6,964 bases of DNA, from contig JAFUWP010000228.1 of NCBI GenBank assembly GCA_017483405.1, positions 1 to 6,964 on the forward strand. The letters are read 5' to 3'. The notes beneath the pieces are model-generated. The model saw only the letters and a program-made list of their open reading frames with translations, had not been told where the DNA came from and did no database searches. This DNA is from Oscillospiraceae bacterium (GTDB lineage: Bacteria; Bacillota; Clostridia; Oscillospirales; Ruminococcaceae). Shown here in pieces: positions 1 through 6,022 of the stretch; position 1 is the stretch's first letter, and each line of letters opens with the position of its first letter. The position numbers and the translations under genes are program-made.

Positions 1-12
1 CAATTACCTCTC
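1..12 (-). promoter_or_regulatory. Putative ribosome binding site of a further gene beyond the window edge
   Basis: On the minus strand the last bases of the window read GAGAGGTAATTG, 13 bases beyond the stop of the downstream serpin. The GAGGTAATTG part resembles the GAGGTGATTG that stands directly before TTATG in the downstream serpin gene. A start codon would be expected only a few bases outside the window. Confidence 0.45.
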
Positions 13-25
13 TCTAGAAATAAAT

Positions 26-2326
26 TTATTCGACAGATTTCACCGCGCCCATGAATACAGGCAGATGCGTATCTGTATCGACAATCATATAAACAAACGG
101 TCTGTCGAGAATGACTGTTTCATTTATCTCAGCCTCAGACTCAAGTGTTTCCTCCACAGCAGTGACAGCGGCGGCTTTTGTACCGCTCTCGAATACTTCG
201 ATATGCGTCTTGTGAAGAACATTGCTGATATATAACAAATCGCCGAATTCTTCGGACATATTCGAGAAATCTGCTCCCTCGGTAAATGCTGTCGGCATAC
301 CCATTTCAGAAAGCGCATCATTCAGGGAGATACTGTAATCATAACTGAATTTCGGAATTCCGGCGGCAACGGATTTCGTTTCGGGATTAGAGAGCATTTT
401 CTGTAAGGAATCGGCAGTCAGGCCGGAAATATATTCATCAACAGTAATTCCCTCATTCGGGAGAATTCCTGCAAAGGCATATCGTCCGCCCTCGTAATAT
501 TTATACAATCCGGATGCATTTGCATCTGAAAGATAGGCCGATTCTGCATCATGGCCGTCAGAATACATCATGCTGACTTTCTGAATTGTGCCGTCTTCTT
601 TTGTGAAATCGCACTTTCTGACATCGAACTGTGTATAGCCTCTGCTCCATTTTGCATCGAATGTAACCGCGTTGATTAAATACATCATGACAGCTTCATC
701 AATCGGCTGAGACGGGTCGAGCAGTTCCGTAATCATTCTGTCAGTCTTGTTGCTGACCCAGTTATTAATATCCGTGATGGAAGTATCATTGAACGGCGCA
801 CTGAACGCATCGGCGGAATAGTAATCCGCATTGACCTTGAGGAAATCCGGCTTGATGGCAGAACCGAACCAATCGCGGTACCAGATAGAATTTGCTGTGG
901 AAACTTTGCATTTTTCATCATCCGGCTGAGTGGTTCTCTGGGTATAGAGATACTGATTGAGTTCTTCCAGCGGAATTCCGCCGAAAGTCTGTTCCATTTC
1001 GGAGCGTGTATCTCCTGCTGTGCCGTTGGCAGTCATGGCGAGTGCCTGCATCACGGAATAAGGCGATACCAGAATATTTTCATCGGGAGATTCTTTTTCA
1101 GCTTTCTGGGACACTTTCTGGAACAGATTCAGATAGAATCCTGTCTGTGCGGCGGTGAAAGCATCATCAGCGGATTTTCCTTCGACAGCATCGGATTTCA
1201 CGGATTTGCTGAGATATTTCACATCAGCACTGAGCTGTTTGTCGCTGGCTTTTTCAAGAATGCCCACAATGGTTTTCATGATAGCAAGCGAATCGAAAGA
1301 ATCTACTGAACCGTCTTTGTTAGCATCGGCGGCGATACTTTGGAGCGTATTCAGGGTTTCCTTTCCGAGAATGGCTTTATTCAGGGTGATAACATCCAGA
1401 ATATCAAGAGTGTCATCGAGTGTGACATCTCCGGCCTTGATTTCGACCTCCATCTCTGTTTCAGTAGGCATTGAATTGCTGTTCAGGAAATAATAATTTA
1501 TATCACACAAATCGGAAAAGCCCTGCTCGTTGCAGTAGGTTTCAACAGCATCCGGAGAAGCGTCATATACGCGAACATCCAGATAAAATCCTTTGATATG
1601 CCCGTCAGTATCATTTCTCGACCGAATCGTTACACTTCCGTCAATGCCTTTTTCGCTCATGAATTGCTGAATCTGTTCGCGAGCTTCGCGCACGGGAGGA
1701 ATGGTGCTGATGTCCATCGCATAAGTAAAGCTGAAATCAAATTGATAGGCTTCTGTAAAGCCCTGTTCTTCGCAGTAGGCCAGAATTTCATCAGCGATTT
1801 CCTGCGTGGTTGCACATATCTGGAACGTATCAGCAGGCATATATACAAAATGCATGGAAGTGCCTGAAACGCCTGTATCTAATTCCTGATTTTTTGCATC
1901 AATGAACTGTTGAATCTGTTCTTTGGCGTTCGTGAAAGCCGCAAATTCTTCTTCGGAAGGTTCAGGGAACACTTGTTTTTCGGAGTTCACATAATAATAC
2001 AGTATTGTATATTTATCCTGAAACTTTCTGGTTTTGCAGAATCTTTCAATGAGTTTCTTATGACTGTAGAACTTCTCTCTGTTCCCGATAGTGATATAAA
2101 TCGTATTGGTTTCTTCGTCACAGCTGACAGAACTGCCTAATGAGATTTTTTCAGACTTCATGTACGATGTAATCCAATCGCAGTCTTCCTGAATCTGGGA
2201 GATTTCAGCTTCTTCGGAGACAGCAGAAGGGATTTCCGCATCTTCGGCGAAAGCCGTCATACTGATGCCCGTCTGGAAACAGAGCAGTAAAGCGGTCAGT
2301 CCTGCAAAAATTCTGTTTTTTTTCAT
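26..2326 (-). CDS. Secreted serpin with internal dockerin, three module copies
   Basis: The 766-residue precursor is a paralogue of the serpin just upstream. It has a signal peptide (1-27, cleavage after AFA; 26 of the first 28 residues match the paralogue), three YC-type modules (about 45-112, 130-201, 212-281), a dockerin (298-357; loops DVTLDDTLDILD and DANKDGSVDSFD; 50 of 60 residues identical to the paralogue), a linker, and a full serpin domain (about 385-766). The hinge ESGTKAAAVTAVE (713-725) has small residues at P12-P9, so it should be inhibitory. The signature LDRPFVYMIVD is at 740-750. Antitrypsin-style counting places P1-P1' near Glu729-Ser730 in a Glu-rich, Lys/Arg-free bait segment (ETLESEAEINE); the loop is three residues longer, so this is approximate. 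Likely targets would be Glu-specific or elastase-like proteases rather than trypsin-like ones (inference). It is exported and scaffoldin-bound like its neighbour, in the same operon. Confidence 0.95.
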   Translation of the reverse strand: MKKNRIFAGLTALLLCFQTGISMTAFAEDAEIPSAVSEEAEISQIQEDCDWITSYMKSEKISLGSSVSCDEETNTIYITIGNREKFYSHKKLIERFCKTRKFQDKYTILYYYVNSEKQVFPEPSEEEFAAFTNAKEQIQQFIDAKNQELDTGVSGTSMHFVYMPADTFQICATTQEIADEILAYCEEQGFTEAYQFDFSFTYAMDISTIPPVREAREQIQQFMSEKGIDGSVTIRSRNDTDGHIKGFYLDVRVYDASPDAVETYCNEQGFSDLCDINYYFLNSNSMPTETEMEVEIKAGDVTLDDTLDILDVITLNKAILGKETLNTLQSIAADANKDGSVDSFDSLAIMKTIVGILEKASDKQLSADVKYLSKSVKSDAVEGKSADDAFTAAQTGFYLNLFQKVSQKAEKESPDENILVSPYSVMQALAMTANGTAGDTRSEMEQTFGGIPLEELNQYLYTQRTTQPDDEKCKVSTANSIWYRDWFGSAIKPDFLKVNADYYSADAFSAPFNDTSITDINNWVSNKTDRMITELLDPSQPIDEAVMMYLINAVTFDAKWSRGYTQFDVRKCDFTKEDGTIQKVSMMYSDGHDAESAYLSDANASGLYKYYEGGRYAFAGILPNEGITVDEYISGLTADSLQKMLSNPETKSVAAGIPKFSYDYSISLNDALSEMGMPTAFTEGADFSNMSEEFGDLLYISNVLHKTHIEVFESGTKAAAVTAVEETLESEAEINETVILDRPFVYMIVDTDTHLPVFMGAVKSVE
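36..110 (-). repeat. Serpin 3'-end direct repeat, copy 2
   Basis: These 75 bases encode the C-terminal serpin signature and match 2373-2447 without gaps, with about four mismatches by eye. Similarity drops at once on the reactive-loop side of this block. Confidence 0.85.
1484..2194 (-). repeat. Three tandem YC-x3-[GK]F modules in the downstream serpin
   Basis: Copies are encoded at 1991-2194, 1724-1939 and 1484-1693. Their C-terminal signatures are FCKTRKF, YCEEQGF and YCNEQGF. Copies 2 and 3 share an identical EQIQQF start of the first helix and the Y-C-x-EQGF end, so they probably arose by an internal duplication more recent than copy 1, which is the most divergent. Confidence 0.7.
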
Positions 2327-2346
2327 AACAATCACCTCATAATAAA
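2241..2346 (-). repeat. Gene-start direct repeat, copy 2 (ribosome binding site plus signal-peptide DNA)
   Basis: This 106-base block aligns without gaps to 4065-4170, with about nine mismatches counted by eye. It covers the upstream bases, ribosome binding site and signal-peptide codons of the downstream serpin, and shows that the two serpin genes came from a fairly recent tandem duplication or were homogenised by gene conversion. Confidence 0.85.
2331..2338 (-). promoter_or_regulatory. Ribosome binding site GAGGTGAT that fixes the start of the downstream serpin gene
   Basis: GAGGTGAT on the minus strand lies 4 bases before the ATG at 2326. The in-frame GTG at 2335 falls inside it and would add MIV; the ATG gives MKKNRIFAG, matching the paralogue, and is preferred. 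Confidence 0.85.
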
Positions 2347-2362
2347 ATTTTGATAGATTTAT

Positions 2363-4150
2363 TTACTGAATGGATTTCACCGCGCCCATGAATACAGGCA
2401 GATGCGTATCCATATCGACAATCATATAGACAAACGGTCTGTCGAGGGTAACAGTTCTGTAATCTTCAATCAGCGCATTGCCGCAAAGTTCAACAGCTGT
2501 AACAGCCGCCGCGCGAGTGCCTTCTTCTGCCACCTCAATATGCGTTTTGTGAACAACACTTCCGATAGAAAGATTTCCGTTTATATCGCTGATTTCTGCC
2601 ATTCTGCTGAAATCTGCTGACTGGGAATCAAATGCCTCGTTCATGCCCATGCTCATGAGAGCTTCATTCAGAGTAATATCATAATCATAGCTGAATTTCG
2701 GCAGTTTGGCATACGTAACGATTTCAGTCGGATGAGAGAGTGTTTCCTGTAAGGAATCGGCAGTCAGGCCGGAAATATAGGCATCAACAGAAACATCCTC
2801 ATTCGGGAGCAGTGCCGCGAAAGCATATCTTCCGCCGGAATAGGATTTATAGAATCCTGTTGCCTGTTCATCTTCCAGATAATAGCATTCTTCGGAACTC
2901 ATCATGCTGACTTTCTGAACACTGCCGTCCCATGCGGTGAAATCTTTTTCAAAAACGGAATATTCTCCTGTATACGGCTGTGCCCACTTGGCATCGAACG
3001 TCACGGCATTGATTAAGTAAAGCATCGTATTCGCAGAAATAGGCATTTCAGGATTGAGAAGCTGAGTAATCATCCGGTCGGTCTTGTTGCTGACCCAGCT
3101 GTTAATATCCTTTGCTGTAGATTCATCAAACGGCGCACTGAACGCATCAGCAGAATAGTAATCTGCATTGACTTTCAGGAAATCCGGCTTGATGGAATTT
3201 CCAAACCAGTCACGATACCAGATAGAATTTGCGGTTGAAACTTTGCATTTTTCGGTATTCGGCTGATTGGTTCTCTGGGTGTAGAGATACTGATTGAGTT
3301 CTTCCAGCGGAATTCCGCCGAGGGCCTGTTCCATTTCGGAGCGTGTCTGACCGTCTGCGCCGTTGGCAGTCATGGCGAGTGCCTGCATCACGGAATAAGG
3401 CGATACTAGAATATTTTTATCAGGAGTTTCCTGTTCAGCGTTCTGGAAGATATTCAGATAGAATCTTGTCTGTGCGGTGATGAACGCATCATCAGCGGAT
3501 TTTCCTTCGACAGTATCGGATTTTACGGCTTTGCTGAGATACTTCACATTAGGGCTTAACTGTTTATCGCTTGCCTTTTCAATCAGGCCAACGATAGCTT
3601 TCATGATAGCAAGCGAATCGAAAGAATCTATCGAACCGTCCTTGTTGGCATCTGCGGCGATATTCTGGAGTGCGTTCAGATTTTCCTTTCCGAGAATGGC
3701 TCTGTTCAGTGTGACAACATCCAGAATATCGAGAGTCTCATCAAGGGTCACATCTCCGGCGAGAACAGAAATTCCTAGTCCGGATTCGGTCAAATCTGTT
3801 TCCTCTTGATTATCGGACAACAGACTAGTCTCCGTTGGAAAGGTATATTTTTCTGTAAATCCCATTTCTTTGCAGTATTGCATAAGCTGATTATACTGTT
3901 CGTTTGCTTCATCAGAACCTTCATCAAGATGTATCCAAATAGCATAGTCGTACACATCAGTACAGGAAAGATGATACAGATTGTTTTCCACAATGAAATT
4001 CTCAACCTGCCGGAGGGTTTGCTCAAGGTCCGTGAAAAAATCCGTCTGAACAGAAGTTTCTGTTTCTTCGGCGAAAGCCGTCATGCTGATGCCTGCCTGA
4101 AAGCAGAGCAGTAAAGCGGTCAGTCCTGCAAAAATTCTTGTTTTTTTCAT
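2363..4150 (-). CDS. Secreted serpin with internal dockerin (cellulosome-associated protease inhibitor), one module copy
   Basis: The 595-residue precursor has a signal peptide (residues 1-27, cleavage after AFA), one YC-x3-GF module (about 41-104), a type-I-like dockerin (131-190; loops DVTLDETLDILD and DANKDGSIDSFD), a linker, and a complete serpin domain (about 216-595). Serpin marks include the NILVSPYSVMQALAMTANG block, NAVTFDAKW, the hinge EEGTRAAAVTAVE (542-554) with small residues as inhibitory serpins need, and the family signature LDRPFVYMIVD (569-579) before LPVFMGAVKS. Counting as in alpha-1-antitrypsin puts P1-P1' near Asn558-Ala559, but the loop is three residues longer, so the exact bond is uncertain. 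A Cys (556) lies in the loop. Serpins trap serine or cysteine proteases by suicide cleavage; dockerin-bearing serpins are known from Clostridium thermocellum cellulosomes. The protein should act outside the cell, attached to a scaffoldin. The next paralogue starts 36 bases downstream. Confidence 0.95.
   Translation of the reverse strand: MKKTRIFAGLTALLLCFQAGISMTAFAEETETSVQTDFFTDLEQTLRQVENFIVENNLYHLSCTDVYDYAIWIHLDEGSDEANEQYNQLMQYCKEMGFTEKYTFPTETSLLSDNQEETDLTESGLGISVLAGDVTLDETLDILDVVTLNRAILGKENLNALQNIAADANKDGSIDSFDSLAIMKAIVGLIEKASDKQLSPNVKYLSKAVKSDTVEGKSADDAFITAQTRFYLNIFQNAEQETPDKNILVSPYSVMQALAMTANGADGQTRSEMEQALGGIPLEELNQYLYTQRTNQPNTEKCKVSTANSIWYRDWFGNSIKPDFLKVNADYYSADAFSAPFDESTAKDINSWVSNKTDRMITQLLNPEMPISANTMLYLINAVTFDAKWAQPYTGEYSVFEKDFTAWDGSVQKVSMMSSEECYYLEDEQATGFYKSYSGGRYAFAALLPNEDVSVDAYISGLTADSLQETLSHPTEIVTYAKLPKFSYDYDITLNEALMSMGMNEAFDSQSADFSRMAEISDINGNLSIGSVVHKTHIEVAEEGTRAAAVTAVELCGNALIEDYRTVTLDRPFVYMIVDMDTHLPVFMGAVKSIQ
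2373..2447 (-). repeat. Serpin 3'-end direct repeat, copy 1
   Basis: This is the partner of 36-110, encoding the conserved end of the upstream serpin (LDRPFVYMIVD through FMGAVKS). Together with the near-identical gene starts it leaves the reactive loops and the N-terminal modules as the diverged parts. Confidence 0.85.
3839..4030 (-). repeat. Single YC-x3-GF module in the upstream serpin
   Basis: Residues about 41-104 show the same pattern as the modules in the neighbouring proteins: helix LRQVENFIVENNL, strand YAIWIHL, then LMQYCKEMGFTEKYTF. It is the only copy in this protein, which explains most of the length difference from the downstream serpin. Confidence 0.65.
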
Positions 4151-4170
4151 AATAATCACCTCGTAATAAA
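4065..4170 (-). repeat. Gene-start direct repeat, copy 1
   Basis: This is the partner of 2241-2346, at the start of the upstream serpin gene. Similarity stops sharply inside the coding region, directly after the signal peptide, where the N-terminal modules of the two proteins differ in number and sequence. Confidence 0.85.
4155..4162 (-). promoter_or_regulatory. Ribosome binding site GAGGTGAT that fixes the start of the upstream serpin gene
   Basis: GAGGTGAT on the minus strand lies 4 bases before the ATG at 4150. A GTG inside this octamer (4159) is in frame and would add three residues (MII), but it is part of the Shine-Dalgarno sequence, so the ATG is chosen. Confidence 0.85.
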
Positions 4171-4178
4171 TTTAAGAT

Positions 4179-4958
4179 TTATACCAGCCCGACAATCATT
4201 TTCATGATTACGAGCGAATCGGATGCATCTATATTTCCGTCATGATTGACATCAGCGGAAAGTTCCTGAATATTCGATAACTTTTCTTTGCCGAGAATTG
4301 CCCTGTTGAGCAGTATCACATCCAGAACATCAACATTATCATCAAGAGTGACATCCCCAGCTCTGATAACCGTATCCAGCGCACAGATTTCAGAGCTTTC
4401 CTGTTCTTCGGGAATTTCCCCCATGAAGATGATTTCACAGTGTTCTGTCAAACCTTCGGAGATGCAGTATTCCTGAACGAACCGGAATTCTTCTTCGGTT
4501 TCGGGGGAATCATCTTCTTTATAAATGAGAATATAGCTTGAGCCGTCTTCGCGCCAGATACAGTTATATCTGATGTGTGTGATATTTTCATTCTCATCGA
4601 AGAAATTCCGAAGAATATCTTCTGTCCAAGCGGCGGCCGGAAGAATCCAGTCTTCATGTTCCAGTGCTATTGTATAGTCTGAAAAGAATCCTTGATAATA
4701 ACAATAATTGAGGACATCTGTCTGATGATTTCTTGTTTCGGGAGTATCTCTTTCTATGTGAAACAGAATCCCGTCACCGGAAGAAAACGGAACAACAAAA
4801 ACATCATTCAGCTGATTTTCATCTATAAAATTCTGAATCAGTATCATATCTTTTTCGATACTGCCTGTATCAGAAACAGCATTTCCGATGACGGGAGAAC
4901 CAGCTTGAACGGACAGCATGACTGCGATGATTCCTGCAACAAATCTGAATTTTTTCAT
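4179..4958 (-). CDS. Secreted dockerin protein with two repeat modules, no serpin domain
   Basis: The 259-residue protein starts with a signal peptide (MKKFRFVAG, hydrophobic core to about residue 20, likely cleavage after GNA at residue 27). Two copies of an unrecognised module follow, at about 33-99 and 111-178, each ending in YC-x3-G[FL] (YCYYQGF, YCISEGL). A C-terminal type-I-like dockerin covers 199-259. Its first calcium loop reads DVTLDDNVDVLD, unusual because position 3 is Thr; its second, DVNHDGNIDASD, is canonical. The protein stops directly after the second dockerin helix (MKMIVGLV), at the point where the two neighbouring paralogues continue into a linker and serpin. It would be exported and anchored to a scaffoldin cohesin. 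Its function is unknown: it could be a structural or binding subunit, or a relative of the serpin proteins that lost, or never gained, the inhibitor. The next gene starts 28 bases beyond its stop. Confidence 0.88.
   Translation of the reverse strand: MKKFRFVAGIIAVMLSVQAGSPVIGNAVSDTGSIEKDMILIQNFIDENQLNDVFVVPFSSGDGILFHIERDTPETRNHQTDVLNYCYYQGFFSDYTIALEHEDWILPAAAWTEDILRNFFDENENITHIRYNCIWREDGSSYILIYKEDDSPETEEEFRFVQEYCISEGLTEHCEIIFMGEIPEEQESSEICALDTVIRAGDVTLDDNVDVLDVILLNRAILGKEKLSNIQELSADVNHDGNIDASDSLVIMKMIVGLV
4425..4862 (-). repeat. Two copies of the YC-x3-G[FL] module in the dockerin protein
   Basis: Copy 1 is encoded at 4662-4862 and copy 2 at 4425-4628. Each has an N-terminal helix-like segment (IQNFIDENQL; LRNFFDENEN), a hydrophobic strand (GILFHIE; SYILIYKE) and a C-terminal helix with the invariant aromatic-Cys pair, then a short strand. 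The copies are strongly diverged and are recognisable only by pattern. Confidence 0.65.
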
Positions 4959-4963
4959 AATAT

Positions 4964-4971
4964 ATCACCTC
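4964..4971 (-). promoter_or_regulatory. Ribosome binding site GAGGTGAT of the dockerin-protein gene
   Basis: GAGGTGAT on the minus strand lies 5 bases before the ATG at 4958. The same octamer precedes both serpin genes, which suggests a common origin of the three gene starts. The 38-base gap behind the anti-sigma gene holds no convincing terminator or promoter. Confidence 0.8.
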
Positions 4972-4996
4972 AAATTGAATTTTTCAAAACAAATTC

Positions 4997-6022
4997 TTAC
5001 ATGATACCGGAGTCTGACAGCAGATTCCGGAAATCTTCTGGACTGATGTTGCTGTTCCGGAACAGATACCAGACATCTTCTCCTGTGAACTGCACCGCGG
5101 CGGCCGTTCCGAAAGGAAAATTCTGTACAAGATAAGCATTTCCGATACCTTCGATAAATCGGGTTGTTCCGTCCGGATAGCTGACAGTCACATCCACCGT
5201 ATCGAACCATTCGCCGACAGCTTCTTCCGGAACGAAATATCCTGTCACGTTAAAGGGGACATCTTCTTCAGCGACTGCATTCTGACCGGATGCGGACTGC
5301 GTCAGATGCAGAACTATCCGGCTGAAAAGTTTTGCAGTTCCGATGGGTTCGATTTCTTCGGGAATATCTTCGCAGGGAATTTCAGTATTTTCTGTTTCCT
5401 GTTCTGTTTCTGTCTCCTCAGCGAGGATTTCTGTAGGATGCTGTTCTGTTGCGGGCTGAATCTCTGTTTCCGTACTGATTTCAATTACCTGTTCCGTAGT
5501 GATGACAGTTTCCGGAACGATGGTATCTGTTTCGGGAACAGGAATTTCTTCTGCCGGAATGATTTCCGGAGCAGGTTCTGACGGTTCGGGGATGATTTCT
5601 GTTTTGATTTCGTTATGGGTTTCTGCAACGGAGGAAGTTTCAGAGATTGCAGAAGTCTGCATAACAGAGGGCAATGTTTCTGCGGAAACTGTTTCCGTAA
5701 GGAGAATGCTTTCAGATTCCGCCGGTATTTCAAGAGAAATCCGATTTTCAGAATTATCAGGATTAGTTTCAGTCTCGGAGCGGATTTCTGTTTCTGAAGT
5801 TTCCGGAATTTCAGAAACAATCACCGAATCCGCCGGAATATCCGGAATTTTCGGGAGAGCCTGTTTATCCTCCCAGATATGCAGTCCAATCAAAACCGCG
5901 AAACTGAAACTTGCCATCACGGGGGCATATCTGTAGACGAGTATTTTTTGACGCTGTTTTTTCCGAAGATAATCATCACGGGCAGACAGCACTGCATCCG
6001 CCATTTGTTTATAAGTTTTCAT
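4997..6022 (-). CDS. Single-pass membrane protein with long acidic stalk, putative anti-sigma factor
   Basis: The 341-residue protein has four parts. Residues 1-28 are a short basic cytoplasmic segment (MKTYKQMADAVLSARDDYLRKKQRQK) predicted as an amphipathic helix, suited to hold a sigma factor. Residues about 29-50 form one transmembrane helix, with basic residues on the inside. Residues about 52-228 are a low-complexity stalk rich in Glu, Thr, Pro, Ser and Ile, with only about five Lys/Arg, probably disordered and extracellular. Residues about 230-341 look like a compact domain with beta-strand-like stretches (FSRIVLHLTQS, VDVTVSYPDGTTRFI, AAVQFTGEDVWYLF) that I do not recognise. There is no zinc-binding HxxxCxxC motif, so it is not a classical ZAS anti-sigma factor. 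The 14-base overlap with the ECF sigma gene is the strongest argument for an anti-sigma role; the topology recalls RsgI-type sensors but no RsgI N-terminal domain is evident. It may also be a regulated-proteolysis substrate or simply a wall-spanning surface protein. Confidence 0.7.
   Translation of the reverse strand: MKTYKQMADAVLSARDDYLRKKQRQKILVYRYAPVMASFSFAVLIGLHIWEDKQALPKIPDIPADSVIVSEIPETSETEIRSETETNPDNSENRISLEIPAESESILLTETVSAETLPSVMQTSAISETSSVAETHNEIKTEIIPEPSEPAPEIIPAEEIPVPETDTIVPETVITTEQVIEISTETEIQPATEQHPTEILAEETETEQETENTEIPCEDIPEEIEPIGTAKLFSRIVLHLTQSASGQNAVAEEDVPFNVTGYFVPEEAVGEWFDTVDVTVSYPDGTTRFIEGIGNAYLVQNFPFGTAAAVQFTGEDVWYLFRNSNISPEDFRNLLSDSGIM

Noticed and set aside
1155..1493. Plus-strand frame of 112 codons, with a similar one at 3477-3809
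   Set aside because: Both are antisense to the conserved dockerin and linker DNA. Their mutual similarity (both contain SSADFPST and SKES-EPSLLASAAI) follows from the paralogy of the genes on the other strand.
2363..4150. Possibility that the upstream serpin is a broken or non-inhibitory copy
   Set aside because: The reading frame is intact from signal peptide to the C-terminal FMGAVKS, and the hinge keeps Thr and small residues as in inhibitory serpins.
4973..4996. Short inverted repeat (GAATTT/AAATTC) between the anti-sigma and dockerin genes
   Set aside because: The stem is about six A-T-rich pairs with no U-run and lies right at the next ribosome binding site; too weak to call a terminator or attenuator.
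4692..5135. 147-codon plus-strand reading frame spanning two minus-strand genes
   Set aside because: It runs antisense through the end of the anti-sigma gene and the start of the dockerin gene, has no family resemblance, and would conflict with two well-supported genes.
4965..5210. Minus-strand 81-codon frame overlapping the end of the anti-sigma gene
   Set aside because: It is an out-of-frame shadow; composition (many Arg and Cys) is unlike a real protein, and the overlapping frame has an intact domain.
5339..5869. Stalk DNA considered as a tandem repeat array
   Set aside because: GAAAC/GAAATT-like words recur but without a fixed period; this is compositional bias from Glu/Thr codons, not a true tandem repeat.
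5499..5936. 145-codon plus-strand reading frame rich in Ser, Val, Ile and Gly
   Set aside because: It is the exact antisense of the Glu/Thr/Ser-rich stalk of the anti-sigma-like gene; its low complexity mirrors that stalk, and it has no ribosome binding site or recognisable domain.
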